Part shown: one piece after another, positions 39,805 through 49,441 of the stretch
Numbering within the stretch: the stretch's first letter is position 1
How the letters are laid out: each line of letters begins with the position of its first letter
Source: Streptomyces rapamycinicus NRRL 5491
Lineage (GTDB): Bacteria; Actinomycetota; Actinomycetes; Streptomycetales; Streptomycetaceae
Assembly (NCBI RefSeq): GCF_024298965.1
Contig: NZ_CP085193.1
Coordinates: forward strand, 5,022,001-5,086,000
Direction of reading: 5' to 3'
DNA length: 64,000 nucleotides
The notes under the pieces: generated by a model
What the model saw: the letters and a program-made list of their open reading frames with translations, nothing else
Told to the model about the DNA's origin: nothing
The model's database searches: none
Made by a program: the position numbers and the translations under genes

Positions 39805-41706
39805 TCAGGGCGCCATCTCGTCCGGGCAGGGCGTGCCGCGCGGCAGCTGGTACTTGCCCGTTATCCGGTAGACGCCGGGCCGGGGGGCGTGCAGCACCGT
39901 CCACTCGTCCTCCGGCTGGCCCTCCTCCCCCCCCACGATCTGCTTGGTGAGGCAGCCCTCGCGGTTGATCGGCAGCCGGTCGTCCTCCCCCTTCGGGGCC
40001 CGGACGCTGTGCCCGTCCTTGTCCACCAGGCCCAGCCACGGCGAGTACGGGATGCGGATGAGCACCGGGCCCTTGGCGCGGACCGACAGCACCAGCTGGT
40101 CGGCGCCCGCGCGCCGCACGGTGGCGGGCGAGTCGGCGATCTGTGTCGGGTCCTTGACCTCGTACAGCTTCCAGTTCTCGTCCGACCAGACCTGGCGCAG
40201 ATACGGCAGCTCGGTGCCGAGCAGCTCGGACTCCTTCTCCGCCGCGGTGTCCGGGTCGTCCGCGGGCAGCACCACAAAGTGCACCGCCCAGCGCTTGAGC
40301 CATTCGTGGTAGCTGACCGGTGTGAGGGTGTCCTCGCCGTAGAAGATCGGGTTCCGGTCCAGGTCGCGCTGGCGGTTCCAGCCGCGCGCCAGATTGACGT
40401 ACGGGGCGAGCGCGGAGGATTCGCGGTGGCTGCGCACCGGAACCACCTCGACCCGCCCCCGGTCGGCCTGCTCCCGCTTGAGCCGGTCGACCAGCGGTGC
40501 CAGCTCACGGGCCCAGGACGCCGAGGGGGCGGTGTGGATCACGTCGTCGACGGTCTTGACCCCCTGCCACACCGTGACGGTCGCGAGCGCCAGCACCAGG
40601 ACGGTCCAGCGGCGGCCCGCGCGCGTCGTGCGCAGCTCGGCGCGCGGTGGCTTGCGCACCGCGGGCAGCGCGGCGATCAGCACCACACCGCCGAAGACCA
40701 TGCCGAGCCGGGAGATATTGGTGCCGATCTGGGAGGGAATCGCCCAGGTGAGCACCACCCCGAGGCAGTAGAGCCCGGCCCCGACCCGCACCGTCGACCA
40801 GGTGCGCGGCACACACATCAGCGTGGCGGCACCGGTGATGAACGGCAGGATCACCGACCCGATGCCCATCGGCTGCTCACCGGAGAACGGAAACAGCCAC
40901 GCCGACAGGCCGACCACCACGGCCGGGGTGATCCCGAGCGCGTACGCGGCGGGGCGCCGCTTGGTCAGCCACAGCCCCGCGGCCACGACGCCCACGAACA
41001 GACCGGCCACCGGACTGGACATGGTCGCCAGCGCCGACAGCACGGCGGCCAGGACGAACCGTCCGGTCTTGTGGTGCCAGTGCCGGGAGCGCCACCGCCG
41101 GGGCCAGGCGAAGATCACGGCGACGGCCGCGAGCCCGAACATCGCGCCGAGCCCGAAGGTCACCCGGCCCGAGATGGCGTTGCAGGTGAGCGCGAACGCG
41201 CCGTACATGGCGGGCCACATCGGCCGCCGTACGGCACGGCTGCGCACCAGCAGCAGCGCGAGCAGCCCGGCGGACAGCGTCCCCGCGACCATCATCGTCG
41301 AGCGGACCCCGAGGACCGCCATCAGATATGGCGAGATGACGCTGTACGAGACGGGGTGCATCCCGCCGTACCAGGCCAGGTTGTACGCCAGGTCCGGATG
41401 TTGGAGGGCGAACTCCGCCCAGGCGTCCTGCGCGGCGAGGTCACCGCCGCTGTTCGCGAGCAGCGCCACCCACACCAGATGCAGCAGCGCGGCGGCGGCC
41501 AGGGCGGCCAGAACCGGATGGCGCAGGGCCGCCGTCCGGGCGCGCTGGAGCAGCCCGGACGAAGCGGCCTGGCGGCTCTCGCGCTCCGCCTCCGCCGGGC
41601 CGGTCGGCTCTTCCGGCCAGCGCTGTGTGGGTACGCGTATTCGTGCGGCGGTGCTCTCCTCCGAGCCCCCGCTTTCATCGGCCCGTGTCGGATCCACGGT
41701 GGTCAC
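39805..41706 (-). CDS. Polytopic membrane protein, GT-C-like, unknown substrate
   Basis: A protein of 633 residues with a disordered cytoplasmic N-terminus (about 65 residues), some 10-12 membrane helices between residues 65 and 400, and a soluble, mostly extracellular C-terminal domain of about 230 residues. An acidic pair after the first helix (AQDAWAEFAL) and a first loop rich in Trp/His (WYGGMHPVSY) resemble GT-C glycosyltransferases, but no clear DxD or family motif can be claimed. GTG 41706 follows GGGGAGAG. It is common in Streptomyces as a hypothetical integral membrane protein. It is convergent with the PknG operon and downstream of the carboxypeptidase. Confidence 0.75.
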   Translation of the reverse strand: MTTVDPTRADESGGSEESTAARIRVPTQRWPEEPTGPAEAERESRQAASSGLLQRARTAALRHPVLAALAAAALLHLVWVALLANSGGDLAAQDAWAEFALQHPDLAYNLAWYGGMHPVSYSVISPYLMAVLGVRSTMMVAGTLSAGLLALLLVRSRAVRRPMWPAMYGAFALTCNAISGRVTFGLGAMFGLAAVAVIFAWPRRWRSRHWHHKTGRFVLAAVLSALATMSSPVAGLFVGVVAAGLWLTKRRPAAYALGITPAVVVGLSAWLFPFSGEQPMGIGSVILPFITGAATLMCVPRTWSTVRVGAGLYCLGVVLTWAIPSQIGTNISRLGMVFGGVVLIAALPAVRKPPRAELRTTRAGRRWTVLVLALATVTVWQGVKTVDDVIHTAPSASWARELAPLVDRLKREQADRGRVEVVPVRSHRESSALAPYVNLARGWNRQRDLDRNPIFYGEDTLTPVSYHEWLKRWAVHFVVLPADDPDTAAEKESELLGTELPYLRQVWSDENWKLYEVKDPTQIADSPATVRRAGADQLVLSVRAKGPVLIRIPYSPWLGLVDKDGHSVRAPKGEDDRLPINREGCLTKQIVGGEEGQPEDEWTVLHAPRPGVYRITGKYQLPRGTPCPDEMAP

Positions 41707-41840
41707 TGCGGCTCTCCCCGTCTTCCCCCGAGGTCTGCCCCATCGTCCTCAACCCCGCGCCGGGTCACTCCGGTTCCGCGGTGGGTCCAGGCCGGGGACC
41801 CATCGACGCTAGCACGCTCGGGCGGCCCCGATCCGGCTCG

Positions 41841-41868
41841 GGCCCCGGCGGCGTTTCGCGCCGGGGCC
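41841..41868 (-). terminator. Terminator of the carboxypeptidase gene
   Basis: GGCCCCGGCG (41841-41850) and CGCCGGGGCC (41859-41868) form a perfect ten-base stem with an eight-base loop, about 40 bases after the carboxypeptidase stop on the minus strand. The remaining gap to 41706 shows nothing else. Confidence 0.8.
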
Positions 41869-41906
41869 ACTTCCTCTCGTCCCCTCTATCCGACTTCCCT
41901 CGCGAG

Positions 41907-44525
41907 TCAGCCGATACGGGTCAGTTTCGCGCCGAACGACGGCTCGGACAGATCCTTCTGAAGCGCCACCGGCGCCTTGAGCTGTCCGGGGCCCGTGCCC
42001 ACGGTCACCTCGCCGACGACCGTGCCCGCCTTGGCCGAGTGCGGCACCTTCTCACCGCCGTCGCCGATCTTGATGTCGACCGTCAGACCGGACCAGCCGA
42101 CCGCCTTCAGATCCTTGGTGGCGACGACCGGCGTGGTGCCGCCGAGGCCGTCGTCGACCTGGCCGACGACATCGCCCTTCTTGATGACCGTGGCCGAGGT
42201 GAGGGCGTCCTGCGCGGCGCTGATCAGCTTGTAGCTGTTGGTCTGCGCGAGCTGGAGGCTGGCGTCCAGCGTGGTGGTCGCGCGCTGCTCGAGCACCACA
42301 CCGAGGATCCGCTGCTTCTTGCCGTCGATCGTCCGCACCGCGCCCCACATCAGCGCACCGCCGGCCGGGGTGGACGAACCGGTCTTGATACCGATCACAC
42401 CCGGCTTCACCAGCAGATTGTTGTTGTTGTAGATGCGGTCGTCGAGCCCCGGGATATCGGTGTTGGGCGTGGCCACGACCGCCCGGAACGCCTCGGACTG
42501 CATCGCCGCCTTCGCCAGCTTCAGCTGGTCGGCGGCGGTGGACTTGGTGGACTCCTTCAGACCGCTGGGGTCGGTGTAGGTGGTGTGCTTCATCCCCAGG
42601 CTCTCGGCCGCGTCGTTCATCTTCTTCACGAACGCGTCGAGCGATCCGGCGTCCCAGCGGGCGAGCAGCCGGGCGATGTTGTTGCTGGAGTTGATCAGCA
42701 GCAGCTGGAGCAGTTGGTGCTGGGTGAAGGTCTGTCCCTCCTTGACCTCCGCCCGCGACTCGTCGGCGGACTTCGCCTCCTCGGCCGCCTGCGCGTCGAT
42801 CTTGATCTTCGGACCCTCCGCGTCGCCCTTCAGCGGATGGTCCTTGAGCACCACATAGGCCGTCATGACCTTGGTGACGCTGGCGATCGGCACGGGCTTC
42901 TGCTCTCCGGAGGTGCCCAGGCTGCCCACGCCCTCGACCTCGGCGGCCGACTGCCCCTGGTCGGGCCACGGCATGGAGAGCGCCCCGCCGCCGAAGCGGT
43001 AGGCGGCGTCCGAGGTGAGCTTCAGCGACGGATCCGGCAGCGGCCGCATCGCCTGGACGACGCCCAGGATGATCACCAGCAGCACGGCCAGCGGCGTCCA
43101 GATCTTGACCCGGCGTACCGCCGTCCGCAGCGGCGTCTCGGGCTTGGGCGGCGTATTGGTCAGCTGCGCCAGCAGGTCGAGCGGCGCGGGCTGTTTGCCG
43201 TCCGGGGCCAGCGGCGGCAGCGGCTGCTGCTTGGTCCGCTCGGCCTCGGGGACCGCCGCGGGCGGGGCGGCGGGGGCCTTCGGCGCGGCGGGCGGGGCCG
43301 CGGGCTTCGGCGGGGCCGGGTCGTCGGGGGACCGCAGTGGGACGAACTTGCTGGTCCGCTCGTTGTCCGACTCGCCGACGGGCTTCTTGCCGGACGCCTT
43401 CGCGTCGGACGCCTTGTCGGCCGTCTTGCTGTCGGCGGCCTTGCTGCCGGCCGTCTTGCTGCCGGCCGTCTTGCTGTCGGCGGCCTTGCTGCCGGCCGTC
43501 TTGCTGCCGGCCGTCTTGCTGTCAGCCGGGGGGCTGACCGCCTTGAAGGCGGTGGTCGGCTGGTCGACGCCCTTCTTACCGCCCTTGTCGCCCTTACCGG
43601 GCTTCTCCGGGAGCACGCCGAAAGCGGCCGTCGGGCGGTCGATCGGCTTGCCGGAGGCGTCGTCGTCCGCGGCGGACGCGGCGGCCTCACCGGACTCGCC
43701 CTTGGGCTCGTCCGCCCTGGCCGCTTCCTTCTTCTTGGCCTCGTCCCTCTTGGGCTCGTCCTTCTCGGACTCGTCCTTCTTGTCCTTGCCCTCGGCGTCC
43801 GCCTTGGGCTTCACCGTACGGAAGACGGCCGTCCGCTGATCCACCGGCGGCTTCGACGACTCATCGCCGTCCTCATCCGCATCCGCCCCGGCCTCGGAGG
43901 CACCCTCAGCCTTCGCGTCGGCGTCCTCCTTCGGCTTCACCGTACGGAAGACGGCCGTCCGCTGATCCACCGGCGGCTTCGACGGCTCGTCACCGTCCTC
44001 GTCCGCCCCGGCTTCGGACGCACGCTCAACCTTCGCCTCGGCGTCCGCGTCATCAGAGTCGTCAGCGTCGTCGGAGTCATCGGCGCCGTCCGCACCGTCC
44101 TCGTCCGCTTCTGCCTCCGCCTCCGCCTCCGCACCGGGCTCGGCCGCGTCCCCCTTGGGCGATTCGTCCGTCGCACCGGCATCCGCCTCCGGCTCCGCCT
44201 TCACCTCCGACACCCCGGAACCTTCACCCTGTTCACTATCGCGAACACCAGAAACCTTCGCTTCGCCCCGGTCGACCGCCGGTGCCTCTGGTTCCGCTTC
44301 CGCCTCCGCTTCGGCTTTCGCCTGGGAGGTCACCCCGGGCTCGCCAGGAGCCGATTCCGGCTCCTCGGAACCCGACCGGAGGTCGTCGGACACGACGGCG
44401 ACCGCCGTCGAGCCCTGGCCCGCCTCCGCTTCGCGCGAGATCGCGAGCCTCGGATCGCTCTCTCCCCTAGCCGTCTCCCCCGACGACTTCTGCTGATCCG
44501 ACCTGCCGGGGGACTCGCCCGCCAC
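41907..44525 (-). CDS. D-alanyl-D-alanine carboxypeptidase with long cytoplasmic arm
   Basis: A protein of 872 residues. The C-terminal part is a class A low-molecular-mass PBP (DacA type) with SVTK (SxxK), SSNN (SxN) and KTGSS (KTG), plus a beta-rich C-terminal domain. It trims peptidoglycan stem peptides outside the cell. One membrane helix ([17 protein letters not shown]) precedes it. The N-terminal half, about 480 residues, must be cytoplasmic and is disordered: acidic, Ala/Glu-rich, with four copies of a (V/I)D(Q/R)xT(A/T)xF motif and tandem SKTAG repeats. GTG 44525 is preferred over an upstream ATG because GAGGAGG lies five bases before it. The arm may bind a regulator or be phosphorylated (inference). 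Confidence 0.88.
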   Translation of the reverse strand: MAGESPGRSDQQKSSGETARGESDPRLAISREAEAGQGSTAVAVVSDDLRSGSEEPESAPGEPGVTSQAKAEAEAEAEPEAPAVDRGEAKVSGVRDSEQGEGSGVSEVKAEPEADAGATDESPKGDAAEPGAEAEAEAEADEDGADGADDSDDADDSDDADAEAKVERASEAGADEDGDEPSKPPVDQRTAVFRTVKPKEDADAKAEGASEAGADADEDGDESSKPPVDQRTAVFRTVKPKADAEGKDKKDESEKDEPKRDEAKKKEAARADEPKGESGEAAASAADDDASGKPIDRPTAAFGVLPEKPGKGDKGGKKGVDQPTTAFKAVSPPADSKTAGSKTAGSKAADSKTAGSKTAGSKAADSKTADKASDAKASGKKPVGESDNERTSKFVPLRSPDDPAPPKPAAPPAAPKAPAAPPAAVPEAERTKQQPLPPLAPDGKQPAPLDLLAQLTNTPPKPETPLRTAVRRVKIWTPLAVLLVIILGVVQAMRPLPDPSLKLTSDAAYRFGGGALSMPWPDQGQSAAEVEGVGSLGTSGEQKPVPIASVTKVMTAYVVLKDHPLKGDAEGPKIKIDAQAAEEAKSADESRAEVKEGQTFTQHQLLQLLLINSSNNIARLLARWDAGSLDAFVKKMNDAAESLGMKHTTYTDPSGLKESTKSTAADQLKLAKAAMQSEAFRAVVATPNTDIPGLDDRIYNNNNLLVKPGVIGIKTGSSTPAGGALMWGAVRTIDGKKQRILGVVLEQRATTTLDASLQLAQTNSYKLISAAQDALTSATVIKKGDVVGQVDDGLGGTTPVVATKDLKAVGWSGLTVDIKIGDGGEKVPHSAKAGTVVGEVTVGTGPGQLKAPVALQKDLSEPSFGAKLTRIG
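43430..43520. repeat. Tandem 15-bp-type repeats encoding SKTAG units
   Basis: Alternating GCCGGCCGTCTTGCT and GTCGGCGGCCTTGCT units encode (S/D)KTAGSKA repeats in the cytoplasmic arm of the carboxypeptidase. Confidence 0.8.
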
Positions 44526-44780
44526 CGATGCCTCCTCGATATGTGTCGCGGGACGCCCTACGCCCCATGGCGTCACGTCCCGCAGCCCAACCTCTACCAG
44601 TGTCCTGTGTGTCCGGCACGCGATCGCGCATCGCCACAGCCGGAGAGCGTCTTCAGGTGCCCGCCCACCTGCTAGACGAGAACGACATACCTACTGGTTC
44701 CCACCCAAACCCCCCAGGCACTCTCGACAGACCAATGTGAGAGGGGTCACCCTGTCATTCATCCACGCGGGGAGGCATGG
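44526..44780. other. Divergent promoter region
   Basis: A 255-base region between the carboxypeptidase and GPP34 starts. It is relatively AT-rich around 44690-44760 (for example, AACGACATACCTACTGG). No gene or clear operator was found. Confidence 0.4.
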
Positions 44781-45536
44781 ATGGGCAGGAGCCGCAGAAC
44801 AATTCCGGAGGAGCTTCTGCTGCTCGCTTTGGACCCGACCACGGGTACCACGGCGCAGCCGCAGTCGCTTGACCTCGGTCTTGCCGGGGCACAGCTAGTA
44901 GAGCTGGCCCTGGCCGGACGGATAGCCCCTGACGGGGATCGTATCGCCGTGGTGCTGCCACGGCCGACCGGAGATCCGACTCTGGACTCCGCGCTGGAGC
45001 TGCTGCGCCGACGCGGCAGCCCGGTGCGCGCGGTCCACTGGATCGGCGGGCCCCGACTGGGGCTGCGCCAGACGTACCTCACGCACCTGGAGCGCTGCGG
45101 CATGGTGCATGCCGTCGCGGGCCAGATGTGTGGCGTACTGCCGACGACGCGCTACCAGGCGACGGACACGGCGATCAGCCGGGAGATCAGGGCCCGGCTG
45201 GACAGCGCGATCCGCACCGGCGTACCGCCGGACCCGCGGACCGCCGCGCTCGCCGCGCTGGCCCACGCGGTCGGACTCGGCAAGCACCTGTATCCCGGGA
45301 ACGAGGGGCGTTCCTCGCGCTCCAGGCTCCGGGATCTGATCCGGCACGACCCGATGGGCGGTCTCGTGGCGCACGCCGTGATGGACGTGCAGAACGGTGT
45401 CGCGGCGCAGCCACGGCGCGCACCGGCCGCGGGACCGGGCCGACAGCCGGGCACGCGCGCCGCGGCGGAGCCCGCGGCCGGCGTTCCGGCCCAGCCGTCC
45501 CGTCGCGGGAGCATGGCCCGCGTCGGAGCGCGCTGA
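44781..45536 (+). CDS. GPP34 (GOLPH3-like) phosphoprotein
   Basis: A protein of 251 residues of the GPP34 family: TIPEELLLLALDPTTG at the start, LAGAQLVELALAGRI, a middle TDTAISREIRARLDS, and LAHAVGLGKHLYPG. The family is related to the eukaryotic Golgi protein that binds phosphatidylinositol-4-phosphate. In actinobacteria it is abundant, often near signalling genes, with unknown function. The last 50 residues are Ala/Pro/Arg-rich and probably disordered. GGGGAGG is five bases before ATG 44781. A strong hairpin lies about 200 bases downstream. Confidence 0.88.
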   Translation: MGRSRRTIPEELLLLALDPTTGTTAQPQSLDLGLAGAQLVELALAGRIAPDGDRIAVVLPRPTGDPTLDSALELLRRRGSPVRAVHWIGGPRLGLRQTYLTHLERCGMVHAVAGQMCGVLPTTRYQATDTAISREIRARLDSAIRTGVPPDPRTAALAALAHAVGLGKHLYPGNEGRSSRSRLRDLIRHDPMGGLVAHAVMDVQNGVAAQPRRAPAAGPGRQPGTRAAAEPAAGVPAQPSRRGSMARVGAR

Positions 45537-45740
45537 GGCCCCTTCGGGGCACCATCGCACCAGTACGCACCACCCAGCCCGTCGAACGCACCAGCAGCCC
45601 GTCAGCGGGGCGGCGGACACCGCTCCCGGCACCGTCCGGGGCGGAGCGCCACCGTCCGGCTCCGAGCAGCACCGAGTACCACTGACGCTCCACCGACCGC
45701 GCCGCAGTCCCCACTGACCCGGTTCGGGAGCCGCTGAAGC

Positions 45741-45795
45741 GCGCGGGGTGGTGGGACGGCCGATTTGGACGACCGGCCGTCCCACCGCCCCGCGC
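45741..45795. terminator. Long terminator hairpin
   Basis: A 22-bp stem (45741-45762 with 45774-45795) with one mismatch or wobble and an 11-base loop. It is the main feature of the 381-base gap 45537-45917, in which no gene is supported. Confidence 0.85.
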
Positions 45796-45917
45796 GCGCG
45801 TTCGCCCACCGTTGTGCGGCCGCCCTTGTGCGGCCATTTCCCAGCGCGGCCCCGTCCGGTAGTGGCAGGCTGCTGAGCAGCATAAATCAGCAGTACGAAG
45901 CCGGAGGTGCACGTCCC

Positions 45918-46811
45918 GTGACATCGAACGTCGGCCCCACTGTCCGGCGACGCCGGTTGGGCCAGGAACTGCGCAGGCTCCGCCAGGAGAAGGGCATGAC
46001 GGCGGAGGAGGTGGCGGAGGAGCTGATGGTCTCCCAGTCGAAGATCAGCCGACTGGAGAACGGGCGCCGCAGCATCAGCCAGCGCGATGTGCGCGACCTG
46101 TGCCGCACCTACAAGGTGGAGGACAAGGCGCTGGTCGATTCCCTGATGCAAATGGCGAAGGAGTCGCGCCAGCAGGGCTGGTGGAACGCGTTCGGCGACG
46201 TGCCGTACAGCGTCTACATCGGCTTCGAGACGGACGCGGCGTCGCTGCGGGTCTACGAACCCCAGGTGATGCCCGGCCTCTTGCAGACCCCGGAGTACGC
46301 GGAGGCGGTGATCAGCGGCGCCCTGCCGGAGGCTCCTCAGGACCAGATCGCCCAGCGGGTGCAGGTCCGGCTCAGGCGCCAGGAGCGGATCACCGACCCG
46401 CTGGCCCCGCTGCGGCTGTGGGCGGTCGTGGACGAGGCGGCGATGCGGCGGGTGGTCGGCAATTCCAAGATCATGAGCGATCAGCTGGACTATCTGGTTC
46501 GGATGAGCCACGAGCCCCATGTGACGGTGCAGGCGCTGCCCTTCGACATGGGGTCGCATCCGGGGATGAGCGGTCAGTTCACCATCCTGGAGTTCTCGGA
46601 CGAGTCGGACACCAGCGTCGTCTATCTCGAGGGCGTCACCAGCGACCTGTATCTGGAGAAGCTCAGCGATGTGCAGAGCTACAGCATGATGTACGAGCAT
46701 CTGCGAGCCCAGGCGCTGAACGCGGACCAGAGCCGCCAGTTCATCACCGAGATGGCCCAGGAGCACGCCCGCAGGCACCAGGAGGAGAGCGAGGCGGCTC
46801 CGGCGGACTGA
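45918..46811 (+). CDS. XRE-family regulator with Scr1-type C-terminal domain (DUF5753)
   Basis: A protein of 297 residues. An N-terminal helix-turn-helix (ELRRLRQEKGMTAEEVAEELMVSQ, SKISRLENGRRSI) is followed by the effector domain common in Streptomyces: YIGFETDAASLRVYEPQVMPGLLQTPEYAEAVI, cited in part, then RQERITDP, LWAVVDEAAMRR and HVTVQALPFDMG. Such regulators (WhiJ/Scr1 group) work with small DUF397 proteins in development and antibiotic control, and one is encoded directly downstream here. GTG 45918 is chosen because GGAGGTGC lies seven bases before it. Confidence 0.9.
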   Translation: MTSNVGPTVRRRRLGQELRRLRQEKGMTAEEVAEELMVSQSKISRLENGRRSISQRDVRDLCRTYKVEDKALVDSLMQMAKESRQQGWWNAFGDVPYSVYIGFETDAASLRVYEPQVMPGLLQTPEYAEAVISGALPEAPQDQIAQRVQVRLRRQERITDPLAPLRLWAVVDEAAMRRVVGNSKIMSDQLDYLVRMSHEPHVTVQALPFDMGSHPGMSGQFTILEFSDESDTSVVYLEGVTSDLYLEKLSDVQSYSMMYEHLRAQALNADQSRQFITEMAQEHARRHQEESEAAPAD

Positions 46812-46847
46812 GGGGGGACGGAAACGCTCCGGCGCGAACGGCGAAGG

Positions 46848-46866
46848 GCGGAGGTTACACCTCCGC
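46848..46866 (+). terminator. Hairpin between regulator and DUF397 gene
   Basis: GCGGAGGT-TAC-ACCTCCGC is a perfect eight-base stem with a three-base loop, 37 bases after the regulator stop. It could separate the two genes or weaken read-through. Confidence 0.65.
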
Positions 46867-47004
46867 GCCTCGCCCCGGAAGGGGCCGCGGGAATATGCCA
46901 CCCGGTCGAGTGAATGGCCCGCTTTCCAGACGATGTTGCCGAGTAACGTCGGTGACGCCCCCAATCGAGGGTGCGTCTCATCTTCACAATGCATCGGAGC
47001 AATC

Positions 47005-47214
47005 GTGTCCATTCAGCAGGGAAAGACGAGCATGTGGGTGAAATCCTCGTACTCGGCCGGAAACGGCGCTTGCGTGGAAATCTCCTCCCCGGTCATCAGC
47101 GAGATCGCCGTGCGCGACTCCAAGGACCCGCAGGGACCGACACTCAGCTTCGCCCCCGCATCGTGGTCGGCCTTTGTGTCCGACGTCAGCCGAGGCGCCT
47201 TCGACCTCGGCTGA
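47005..47214 (+). CDS. DUF397 protein, partner of the Scr1-type regulator
   Basis: A 69-residue protein, the usual size. The DUF397 core is obvious: MWVKSSYSAGNGACVEIS, VAVRDSKDP-like VRDSKDPQGPTLSF, and WSAFVSDV. GTG 47005 with GGAG eight bases upstream gives the 9-residue leader common to the family; ATG 47032 would start at the core. By analogy with WhiJ/BldB-region pairs it acts as antagonist or co-factor of the adjacent XRE regulator, possibly as a toxin-antitoxin-like pair (inference from published families). Confidence 0.9.
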   Translation: MSIQQGKTSMWVKSSYSAGNGACVEISSPVISEIAVRDSKDPQGPTLSFAPASWSAFVSDVSRGAFDLG

Positions 47215-47274
47215 TCTCCGCAACATCCGGCCGCGCCAGCGCGGTCGGCGGCGCGGAGCGCCAAGCCCGCATCC

Positions 47275-47314
47275 GAGCCCTCTCGACCGGTCGCCGTCCC
47301 TGCCGAGAGGGCTC
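47275..47314. terminator. Bidirectional terminator
   Basis: GAGCCCTCTCG (47275-47285) and CGAGAGGGCTC (47304-47314), an 11-bp perfect stem with an 18-base loop, between the converging DUF397 gene and the EthD-like gene. Confidence 0.85.
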
Positions 47315-47347
47315 TTGCCGTTTCCGGCGCTTTCCCGCACCGCCGCT

Positions 47348-48175
47348 TCAGCGGAGTTCCGCCACGTATTGGTCCGTACCGGGAATCGTCGGAATGAACG
47401 GCGCCATGAATTCCACCCGGCCGAGACCGGCAGCGGCCACTTCACCGTCCAGACCGGTGAAACAGGGCTCCCAGCATTCCCGGGGATCGGACTCCAGGAA
47501 CCAGAGCAGGGTCAGCCGGGTGTCGACCCCCTCGACCTGCTTCACATACGACATCCGGTCCGAGGGCAGCGGGGTCGGCCGGAAGACCGTCACCATCGCG
47601 GCGGGCGAGCCCGCGAGCCGGCGCGGCAGATGTCTGGATCGGAGCCATGCGAGCAGTTCCTCCCGCTGCTCGGGGCCCTCGCTCTCGATCACCTCCAGCG
47701 CCAGCCCGGCGTAGGGGTGGTCCAGCGCGTGGTGGTCGCGCGGTCCGGCCGCCCCGTCCCGGTAGACGGTGGCCTCGTGGTCCTGGAAGGCCGTGAAGAC
47801 GTGCGTACGGTCCTGGTAGACCCGCCCGTCCCGCAGGAGCCGCTTGTTGATGCCGACCGTCCACCGCATGTGGTCCGCGTAGCGCCCCTCGGTGAGCCAG
47901 TAGACGGAGAGGTAGCAGCCGGCGGTCACCGGCTGGGCGATCGCCGATTTCCCGGGGTAGCGCAGCAGTTGCAGCTCACGGGTGGCGACCCAGCGGCGGC
48001 CCGCGTACATCCAGGGCATGGCCATCGCGCCCGCGATGAAGTGGTCGTCCTCGTACCAGCGGTTGTAGGCGTACTCATGGCCCGGGTGCGGCTCGACCAG
48101 GGTGATCAGGGCGTGGCCCGGACGCACCCCGTACGGGCCGACGGAGGCCAGTTCCGCGTACGCGTCGCTCGTCAT
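47348..48175 (-). CDS. Hypothetical protein with EthD-like (ferredoxin-fold) features
   Basis: A protein of 275 residues without a recognised enzyme motif. The N-terminal part (ALITLVEPHPGHEYAYNRWYEDDHFIAGAM) has the YNRWYxxDH pattern of EthD-like dimeric alpha/beta-barrel proteins, and a second ferredoxin-like half may follow (LTLLWFLESDPRECWEPCF). Such proteins often accompany degradation of hydrophobic compounds. It is divergent from an SDR gene, and one copy of a paired palindrome lies 15 bases upstream of its ATG, so both genes probably answer to one regulator. The substrate is unknown. Confidence 0.6.
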   Translation of the reverse strand: MTSDAYAELASVGPYGVRPGHALITLVEPHPGHEYAYNRWYEDDHFIAGAMAMPWMYAGRRWVATRELQLLRYPGKSAIAQPVTAGCYLSVYWLTEGRYADHMRWTVGINKRLLRDGRVYQDRTHVFTAFQDHEATVYRDGAAGPRDHHALDHPYAGLALEVIESEGPEQREELLAWLRSRHLPRRLAGSPAAMVTVFRPTPLPSDRMSYVKQVEGVDTRLTLLWFLESDPRECWEPCFTGLDGEVAAAGLGRVEFMAPFIPTIPGTDQYVAELR

Positions 48176-48189
48176 GTCCCTCAGGTGTA

Positions 48190-48204
48190 GCTGACGTGAC
48201 GTCA
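48190..48204. promoter_or_regulatory. Operator candidate, copy 1
   Basis: CTGACGTGACGTCAG is a perfect 7-1-7 palindrome just upstream of the EthD-like gene. A second copy differing at two positions lies at 48298-48312, close to the SDR start. Confidence 0.6.
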
Positions 48205-48297
48205 GTTGGGGAGGGGTGCGTACGAATCAAGTGCGCGGAATCGGACGGCGAAACGGGGCCGACGGCGCTCTGGCCATCTCACGGCCGCGCCCCTAAC

Positions 48298-48312
48298 CTG
48301 ACGCGACGCCAG
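48298..48312. promoter_or_regulatory. Operator candidate, copy 2
   Basis: CTGACGCGACGCCAG matches copy 1 except for T-to-C at two symmetric-position bases. It is followed by a direct repeat of CGCCAGATACGGG. It lies 33 bases upstream of the SDR start. Confidence 0.55.
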
Positions 48313-48344
48313 ATACGGGGACGCCAGATACGGGAGGGACCGCC

Positions 48345-49127
48345 ATGCCGCTGCAGGGCAAGACCGTCGTCGTCTCCGGGGTCGGACCCGGGCTGGGAGC
48401 CCGGGTGGTGGCCGCGTGTGTCCGGGACGGGGCCCGGGTGGTGCTGGGGGCGCGGACCGAGGAGCGGCTGCCGAAGGTGGCGGAGGAGGTCGATCCGGGC
48501 GGTGAGCGCACCGCCTGGCGGCCCACCGACATCGCGGACGAGGCGCAGTGCGAGGCGCTGGCCGCGCTCGCCCTCGACCGCTTCGGCCGGATCGACGCCG
48601 TCGTCCATGTGGCCGCGCTGGACAGCCACTTCGGCGGGCTGGAGGACGCCGACTTCGCCTCCTGGGCCCGGGTGGTGGACATCAATCTGCTGGGGACGCT
48701 CCGGATGACCCGCGCCTGTCTGCCCGCGCTGAAGCGGAACGGCGGCTCGGTCGTGCTGATCGGCACCCAGTCGTCGTCCGCCGCCCCCACCGAGCTGCGC
48801 CAGACCGCCTACGCCGCCTCCAAGGGCGCGCTGACCTCCGCCATGTACGCGCTCGCGCGTGAGCTGGGTCCGCACCGGATACGGGTCAACACCGTGCAGC
48901 CCGGCTGGATGTGGGGGCCGCCGGTGCAGGCGTACGTGACCTTCACCGCGCAGACCGAGGGCGTGGGCGAGGCCGAGGTGCTGGGCCGGCTCACCGACCG
49001 GATGGCCCTGCCCGAGCTGGCGACGGACGGCGATGTGGCGGAGGCCGCGGCGTTCCTGGCCTCCGACCGGGCCCGGGCGATCACCGGACAGTCGCTGCTG
49101 GTGAACGCCGGTGAACTGATGCGTTAG
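48345..49127 (+). CDS. Short-chain dehydrogenase/reductase
   Basis: A protein of 260 residues, classical SDR. The cofactor loop is GVGPGLG, with RTEER downstream of the second strand (NADP or NAD not certain), VHVAALDSH replaces the usual NNA, and the catalytic pair is in YAASKGA with Ser in IGTQSSS. The C-terminal GQSLLVNAGE is typical. GGGAGGGAC precedes ATG 48345. The gene is divergent from an EthD-like protein with a shared operator pair, suggesting a two-gene catabolic regulon. The substrate is unknown. Confidence 0.87.
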   Translation: MPLQGKTVVVSGVGPGLGARVVAACVRDGARVVLGARTEERLPKVAEEVDPGGERTAWRPTDIADEAQCEALAALALDRFGRIDAVVHVAALDSHFGGLEDADFASWARVVDINLLGTLRMTRACLPALKRNGGSVVLIGTQSSSAAPTELRQTAYAASKGALTSAMYALARELGPHRIRVNTVQPGWMWGPPVQAYVTFTAQTEGVGEAEVLGRLTDRMALPELATDGDVAEAAAFLASDRARAITGQSLLVNAGELMR

Positions 49128-49441
49128 CGCGACTCCTGTCCGGCCTTTCGGGATCCCGCTCCCGTGCGACCCGGCGATCGGTGGGCGTGCGTCTGACGAA
49201 GTGCCCGCCCATCGTGGGCGCACAGACATGCGAACGACAACGCCCCGTCAGGTCAAGAAAGCGTAAATTCGTTCTTCTTTCTGATCTGCGTTCACATTCG
49301 TGACCTATAGAACCCTTGACCGGTCACCCGAGCGAGCGGTTCAATCCCGGAAGTACCCCGCTCCCGCTCGGGGGAACCGCCCATGACGAACGTCGCGGCG
49401 AAGTGCGCTCCCGTTCATATGGCGGACCCCTGGGAGGGGAC
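49128..49441. other. Intergenic region before the symporter
   Basis: CGCCCA-TCG-TGGGCG at 49206-49220 is a small hairpin that may end the SDR transcript. From about 49255 to 49320 the sequence is unusually AT-rich (CGTAAATTCGTTCTTCTTTC) and probably holds the symporter promoter. The palindrome TGACCGGTCA at 49317-49326 is a possible operator. Confidence 0.5.

Noticed and set aside
38503..41961. A plus-strand open frame of over 1,100 codons across the solute-binding protein and the opposite membrane-protein gene
   Set aside because: It crosses a strong terminator and two real genes in other frames and shows no domain.
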